Of a DNA stretch of 64,000 bases, positions 59,295-64,000 are shown piece after piece (the first letter of the stretch is position 1; each line of letters begins with the position of its first letter). The notes under the pieces were generated by a model, which saw only the letters and a program-made list of their open reading frames with translations, made no database searches and was not told where the DNA came from. This stretch comes from Dermatemys mawii (taxonomy: Eukaryota; Chordata; Testudines; Dermatemydidae). The stretch is taken from assembly GCA_007922305.1 (NCBI GenBank), contig ML677364.1, positions 16,080,260-16,144,259 of the forward strand, in the 5' to 3' direction. The translations under genes and the position numbers were made by a program.

Positions 59295-59396
59295 ATGGAG
59301 ATAACAAGGTGGTTCAGCCTGATTGAACTAACCTTGTTATCTCTAACCTGGTCCTTGTCTCTTATTTATACCTGCCTCTGGATACTTCCACTGCAT

Positions 59397-59436
59397 GCAT
59401 CTGATGAAGTGGGTATTAGCCCAGGAAAGCTTATGC
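59397..59436 (+). ncRNA. Hammerhead-ribozyme-like motif with consensus CUGAUGA core
   Basis: GCAT (59397-59400) can pair with ATGC (59433-59436) as helix I. CTGATGA lies at 59401-59407, followed by an extra A. GTGGG (59409-59413) pairs with CCCA (59420-59423), with the closing pair lost because 59424 is G instead of C. GAAA is at 59425-59428, and the AGCT palindrome (59428-59431) could make helix III between two RNA copies. The expected cleavage point is after 59432. Hammerheads of this minimal kind are known in PLE terminal repeats. The extra A and lost pair make activity doubtful. Confidence 0.55.
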
Positions 59437-59485
59437 TTCAATACTTTTGTTAGTCTTTAAGGTGCCACAGGGCTCTTTGTCACTT

Positions 59486-59498
59486 CAACACACACACA
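59486..59498 (+). repeat. 13-bp target-site duplication, right copy
   Basis: Identical to 58529-58541. Confidence 0.65.
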
Positions 59499-59499
59499 G

Positions 59500-60020
59500 T
59501 GACAGATATTTCATATGAAGACATGCTAATCTCCTGAAATAATATGTTAGAAGTCCAGTTTCTATGCTACCATAAAAACTAGGCACTTACTGAGTTTGCT
59601 GTATCCCATTAATTGTTTTCAGAATACTGTCATAATTAATTGCAAGACACTGGCTTTTGAAATACTATAGCTGTTACCAGGCAGTCAGATTATAATGCCA
59701 TCAGCTGTTCAGCTGCTACATATTGGAAATGAGCGGGATTGACCGACTGGATTTAAACAGCTTCAAAACAGTTTGTACAAAGGGATAGTTTCTTCTTTTA
59801 GGTGCACTGATATAAGCCTGGGATAGCTCTCTTAATGCAGCTGTTCCACATTGACATCAGGGTGATTAAAAGCAGGACAAAAGAATTGTTTATACATAAT
59901 ACTGTACTTACAACAACGTTTTGTTTTTTTTTCATAACCTTCAGCATCGCTGTCTCTATTTACACCATTTTGAAAAATTCTCTTTTTTAGTGAATATATT
60001 ACTCATTAAACGAGCCAAAC
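59500..60020. other. No gene or recognisable repeat
   Basis: AT-rich sequence. Frames 59921-60166 and 59956-60138 oppose each other and run into the MITE. Confidence 0.5.
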
Positions 60021-60025
60021 TGACA

Positions 60026-60275
60026 CCTAAGGCACTTGTCTTTCTGTACAGTGCTTCAGCTGCACCGGCGCAGCTGTGTTTTAGTGAAGATGCTACTACA
60101 TTGACAGACCGACTTCTCCTGTCATCGAGGTTAATCAACCTCCCTGAGAGGTGGCAGCTAAGGTGATGGGAGAAGTTCTGTCGTCAACATAGCGCTGTCT
60201 ACACAGAGGATTAGGTCAGTGTAACTACATCGCTCAAGGGTGTGAATTTTTCACACCCCTGAGAGATGTAATTAT
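60026..60275. mobile_element. MITE, left part (split by CR1)
   Basis: CTGCACCGGCGCAGCTGTG, CTCCCTGAGAGGTGGCAGCTA, CAACATAGCGCTGTCTACACAG and the inverted pair around GTGTGAATTTTTCACACCCC place it in the 35.7/50.5 kb family, in the opposite orientation. It is cut at TAATTAT where CR1 begins. Confidence 0.85.
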
Positions 60276-62268
60276 CATAGAATCATAGAATCATAGAATA
60301 TCAGGGTTGGAAGGGACCTCAGGAGGTCACCTAGTCCAACCCCCTGCTCAAAGCAGGACCAACCCCAACTAAATCATCCCAGCCAGAGCTTTGTCAAGCC
60401 TGACCTTAAAAACTTCTAAGGAAGGAGTTTCCACCACTTCCCTAGGTAACCCATTCCAGTGCTTCACCACACTCCTAATGAAAAAGTTTTTCCTAATATC
60501 CAACCTAAACCTCCCCCACTGCAACTTGAGACCATCACTATTTGTTCTGTCATCTGGTACCACAGAGAACAGTTTAGATCCATCCTCTTTGGAACCCTCT
60601 TTCAGGTAGTTGAAAGCAGCCATCAAATCTCCCCTCATTCTTCTCTCCTGTAGACTAAACAATCCCAGTTCTCTCACCTTCTTCTCATAACTCATGTGCT
60701 CCAGGCTCCTAATAATTTTTGTTGCACTCCTCTGGACTCTTTCCAATTTTTCCACATCCTTCTTGCAGTGTGGGACCCAAAACTGGACACAGTACTCCAG
60801 ATGAGGCCTCATCAATGTTGAATAGAGGGGGATGATCACGTCCCTCAATCTTCTGGCAATGCCCCTACTTATACAGCCCAAAATGCTGTTAGCCTTCTTG
60901 GCAACAAGGGCACACTGTTGACTCATGTCCAGCTTCTCTTCCACTGTAATCCTTAGGTCCTGTTCTGCAGCACTGATGCCTAGTCATTCGGTCCCTAGTC
61001 TGTGGCAGTGCATGGGATTCTTCCATCCTAAGTGCAGGACTCTACACTTGTCCTTGTTGAACCTCATCAAATTTTTTTTGGCCTAATCCTCTAATTTATC
61101 TGGGTCCTTCTGTATCCTATACCTACCCTCCAGTGTATCTCCACTCGTCCCAGTTTAGTGTCATCTGCCAACTTGCTGACGGTGCAGTCCATGCCATCAT
61201 CCAGATCATTGATAAAGATATTGAACAAAACAGGCCTTATGACCGACCCTTGGGTCACTCCGCTTGATACCAGCTGCCAACTAGACATGGAGCCATTGAT
61301 CACTACCCTTTGAACCCAAAGATACAGCCAGCTTTCTATCCACCTTATGGTGCATACATCCAGCCCATACTTTTTAACTTGCTGGCAAGCATACTGTGGG
61401 AGATTATATCAAAAGCTTTGCTAAAGTCAAGGAATAACACATCCACTGCTTTCCCCTCATCCACAGACCTGTTATCTCATCATAGAAGGCAATTAGCTTA
61501 GCCAGGCATGACCTGCCCTTGGTGAATCAATGCTGACTGTTCCTGATCACTTTCCTCTCCTCTAAGTGCTTCAGAATTGATTCCTTAAGGACCTGCTCCA
61601 CAGTTTTTCCAGGGACTGAGGTGAGACTGACTGGCCTGTAGTTCTCCGGATCCTCATTCTTTCCTTTTTTAAAGATGGGCACTACATTAGCCTTTTTCCA
61701 GTCATCCAGGACCTCCCTGATCACCATGAATTTTCAAAGATAATGGCTCTGCAATCACATCCGCGAACTCCTTTTGCACCTTTGGATGCAGTGCATCCAT
61801 CCCCATGGACTTGTGCTCATCCAGCTTTTCTAAATAGTCCTGAACCACTTCTTTCTCCACAGAGGGCTGGTTACCTCCTCCCTATACTGTGCTGCACAGT
61901 ACAGTAGTCTGGGAGCTGACCTTGTTTGTGAAGACAGAGGCAAAAAAAGCATTGACTACATTAGCTTATTTTCATATCATCTGTCACTAGATTGCCTCTC
62001 TCATTCAGTAAGGGGTCCACATTTTCCTTGACTTTCTTCTTGTTGCGAACATACCTGAAGAAATCCTTCTTGTTACACTTAACATCCCTTGCTAGCTGCA
62101 ACTCCAAGTGTGATTTGGCCTTCCTGATTTCTCTCCTGCATGCCTGAGCAATATTTTTATATTCCTCCCTGGTCATTTGTTCAATCTTCCACTTCTTGTA
62201 AGCTTCTTTTTTGCATTTAAGATCAGCAAGGATTTCACTGTTAAGCCAACCTGGTCGCCTGCCATTAT
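60276..62268 (-). mobile_element. CR1 LINE, about 2.0 kb, with most of the ORF2 reverse transcriptase
   Basis: The CR1 3' terminus lies at 60276 (a repeated AATCATAG unit). Minus frames cover, in element order: the endonuclease-RT linker (61961-62268, GWLNSEILADLKCKK); the RT finger block NYRPVSLTSVPGK (61527-61727); the palm with [16 protein letters not shown] and ADDTKL (61091-61303); and the long C-terminal frame (60369-60944, 191 aa, from LDMSQQCALVAKKAN to [12 protein letters not shown]). Frameshifts near 60.95, 61.3 and 61.75 kb kill it. It is the best-preserved LINE in the window and is 5'-truncated at about 62268 inside the linker. It sits inside a MITE, whose right end follows at about 62.3 kb. 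Confidence 0.95.
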
Positions 62269-62310
62269 ACTGATAATATAATATATGTATAATAATATAA
62301 TATATGTAGT
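62266..62310. repeat. Short AT-rich tandem duplication
   Basis: An AATATAATATATGTA-type unit occurs twice in a row (about 62273-62307) at the junction of CR1 and MITE remains. Confidence 0.8.
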
Positions 62311-62327
62311 GTAGCCCTGGCCTAAGT
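62304..62327. mobile_element. MITE, right terminus (split by CR1)
   Basis: ATGTAGTGTAGCCCTGGCCTAAG is the terminal sequence of the same family as the left part at 60026-60275. It shows that the CR1 landed inside the MITE. Confidence 0.75.
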
Positions 62328-62329
62328 CT

Positions 62330-63465
62330 GGAAATGGAAGCCCTCCGGTTTGAGAACAGAACAGCTGTGGCACAAGCATTAGAACTACTTTCTACATACT
62401 CCTCTGCCATGGTGTCTCAGCAATGACCTGGAAGAATCACTGCTATATGTTAAAGGCCCTCAGTGTCTATTCAATCGTTGGCCTCTCTTCAGAGAATGTC
62501 ACCAAATGTACCAAGTTTGCCCACTATGTTGATGGCTTTACCCTATCATTGTGACTTGTAAACTAGATTTATGCAATGCCAATAGGCTTTTAATATTAGT
62601 AATTCATTGTTGTGTTTGTTCATCAACCTGGGTTGATGTGCCCAGCAACGGATTAGCACAATGGGCCTTTGTTCCCTTATGAGGTCCTCTAAACACTACC
62701 ATCACTCAAATAATAAATAATAAATAACAGTAATGGAGGGTAATGGATGTCATTAATGATTTGTGAGAATGTAATTCATATTTTAAACTATTTCAAACAT
62801 TGTAGAACACTCAAAAATATTAACGCTGAAATGCTACAAAGGAAACATTGGCAGGTGACAAGGGGTTGTTCGTTATTTTATTAAACATCTTCATTAAAAA
62901 TCACTCATAACTTGACAGCTGAACATTGATATGAACTGAGCAAAAGCTCACACTCACGAATGGAACTCTCAGGGTGGTAGAAGATAAAGATATTGATAAA
63001 GTCATTGAACAAAACCAGCCTAGTAATAGTGGTACTGGTGGTCTAGTCAAATAAGAAGACTTTCCTGGTGAATTGGTCTGTCACTACGTCTGACCTGAAT
63101 GAAAAATCAGTTCATGGCAAATAGGATCCATGAAATATACATAAATACTGTAAATAATTCTGTATGGAGGATTCCAGTGGAAAAAAATGCTAACATGTGA
63201 CCAGTGGAGAGAAAAGAGCAGCTCATTAATATTATTATGAACAATTTAAATGTAAAATGGTTATTGGAAGTTGGAGGTACAATGTGATTAGAAACTGGGC
63301 TTCTGGAGATTTGGGGGGCAAGCTAGTAACAATTCCTTTCAGACAGTAAGAAACTCTTTTCCTAATGACAGTTTAAAGATTGAAAATAAGATTTCCAGCA
63401 TTAAGCCCCATTCCTCAGAGACACTGAAAAGCATCAGAGTACTGAATCAAGATTATCATCAACAC
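62330..63465. other. No gene or recognisable repeat
   Basis: AT-rich unique-looking sequence with an AATAATAAAT run near 62706-62727. Confidence 0.5.
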
Positions 63466-63474
63466 AATATCTTA

Positions 63475-63575
63475 CTTAGGAGGTGTCATAACTGCACCTG
63501 GCACTTTACAAATGTGAACTACAAATACAGACTGAGACCCTGCCCCAAAGGTTTTCTAGTCGCAGGACCCAGTCC
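63475..63575 (+). repeat. Old SINE-like amniote repeat, weak
   Basis: TGCACCTGGCACTTTACAAATG...GAGACCCTGCCCCAAAGGTTTTCTAG resembles the end of the repeat family seen at 55.9 kb. Confidence 0.4.
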
Positions 63576-64000
63576 TGCAAGGACATTAAGCATGTGAAGT
63601 CACTGGAACTACTAAACTTAAGAAGAGGTTTAAATGCTTTGCTAGATCAGAACCAGAGTCCTCAGCACTCTGAAGGATTGAACCCAAAGGCCAAAATTCT
63701 GCAGGTAGCTCTACATGAGTGAACCCTAGGGCCCCTTGAGAGCAGAGAGGCTGGGTTGAGAGAATGAGGTGTCCTTTCACTTCTTTAGATGGATACCTTT
63801 AGGCCAGGACTGAAACACTTTGGTGGAACAGTGTAGGGAAGCTTGCATTGCATGTGTTTGAGGATAAACAGGTTTACTCTAGAGCTGTCAGTCCATCCTC
63901 TTTCTTGAGGACTAAATCTCCTTTTTTAAAAAAAGTAAAAAGCCATTTGCTAATTCCTGAAACACCTCCAGGAGGGGTAAAGGTTGTTGTTGCTAACAAA
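63576..64000. other. No gene recognised to the window end
   Basis: The minus frame at 63586-63780 has no motif. Confidence 0.45.

Larger units (their letters stand above)
58542..59485 (+). mobile_element. Penelope-like element (Neptune-like), 5'-truncated, 944 bp
   Basis: The element spans the C-terminal coding part and 3' region of a Penelope-like retroelement between 13-bp direct repeats. Its last part (from about 59215) is the same sequence as the arms of the 9.5 kb foldback, at lower similarity. The reverse transcriptase lies upstream in full elements and is absent here. The 3' end stops at GTCACTT, the same point where the left arm of the 9.5 kb foldback begins. That is either a real alternative 3' boundary or coincidence. 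Confidence 0.9.

Noticed and set aside
60391..60653. Plus-strand frames over the CR1 tail
   Set aside because: Antisense shadows of the CR1 ORF2 C-terminus; the same shadow recurs at 50702-50920 and 267-524 over other CR1 copies.
1..64000. CRISPR arrays, bacterial operons, phage or plasmid features
   Set aside because: No regularly spaced repeats, no ribosome-binding-site gene clusters; repeat content is that of a vertebrate genome.

Overview
This window reads as vertebrate nuclear DNA, most probably from a turtle (a cryptodiran is the likeliest guess). The reasons are CR1 LINE fragments in both orientations, a tRNA-derived SINE whose tail resembles a CR1 3' end, several families of hAT-type and other short DNA transposons, Penelope-like retroelements (PLEs), and solo LTRs nested inside older repeats. 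The identification rests on recognising repeat families by eye; no search was run. I see no complete host protein gene, no tRNA or rRNA gene, no CRISPR array and no operon. Nearly every protein-like reading frame of any length is a decayed transposon frame or an antisense shadow of one.

Layout. 1-0.95 kb: CR1 (minus). 1.9-3.3 kb: decayed Ty3/Gypsy integrase and 3' end. 4.0-4.65 kb: two hAT-type MITEs side by side, each with a perfect 8-bp target duplication. 5.5-5.75 kb: a tRNA-like SINE pair in inverted orientation. 9.48-10.19 kb: a PLE foldback with 272-bp arms. 12.28-13.86 kb: a CR1 fragment split by a 1.17-kb solo LTR. 14.4-22.2 kb: the longest repeat-poor stretch. 22.2-23.25 kb: CR1 (minus), then a Tigger/pogo-like MITE. 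23.7-24.3 kb: a probable solo LTR. 27.9-28.2 kb: a MITE. 31.26-33.5 kb: a MITE half, then CR1 (plus) split by a second solo LTR. 34.0-35.2 kb: CR1 ORF1 scrap, an ancient SINE-like repeat and a Harbinger transposase pseudogene. 35.7-36.0 kb: a MITE. 38.4 kb: an old PLE foldback. 39.2-40.2 kb: a hAT fragment split by a third solo LTR. 41.4-42.5 kb: an AT-rich repeat with a turtle-type SINE inserted. 50.5-51.3 kb: a MITE split by a CR1 tail. 51.8-54.3 kb: the 5' part of a CR1 (ORF1 esterase plus endonuclease, reverse transcriptase missing). 56.8 kb: a second small PLE foldback. 58.5-59.5 kb: a PLE that retains a GIY-YIG endonuclease frame. 60.0-62.3 kb: another MITE split by a 2-kb CR1.

The most interesting signal is the set of PLE insertions. 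Three independent ones are bounded by exact 13-bp direct repeats, and three of the four are inverted (foldback) structures. The copies with complete 3' regions carry a compact hammerhead-ribozyme-like core. PLEs with hammerhead motifs are known in the literature, so the general idea is not new. The foldback habit, the constant 13-bp duplication and the variant core are worth testing genome-wide.
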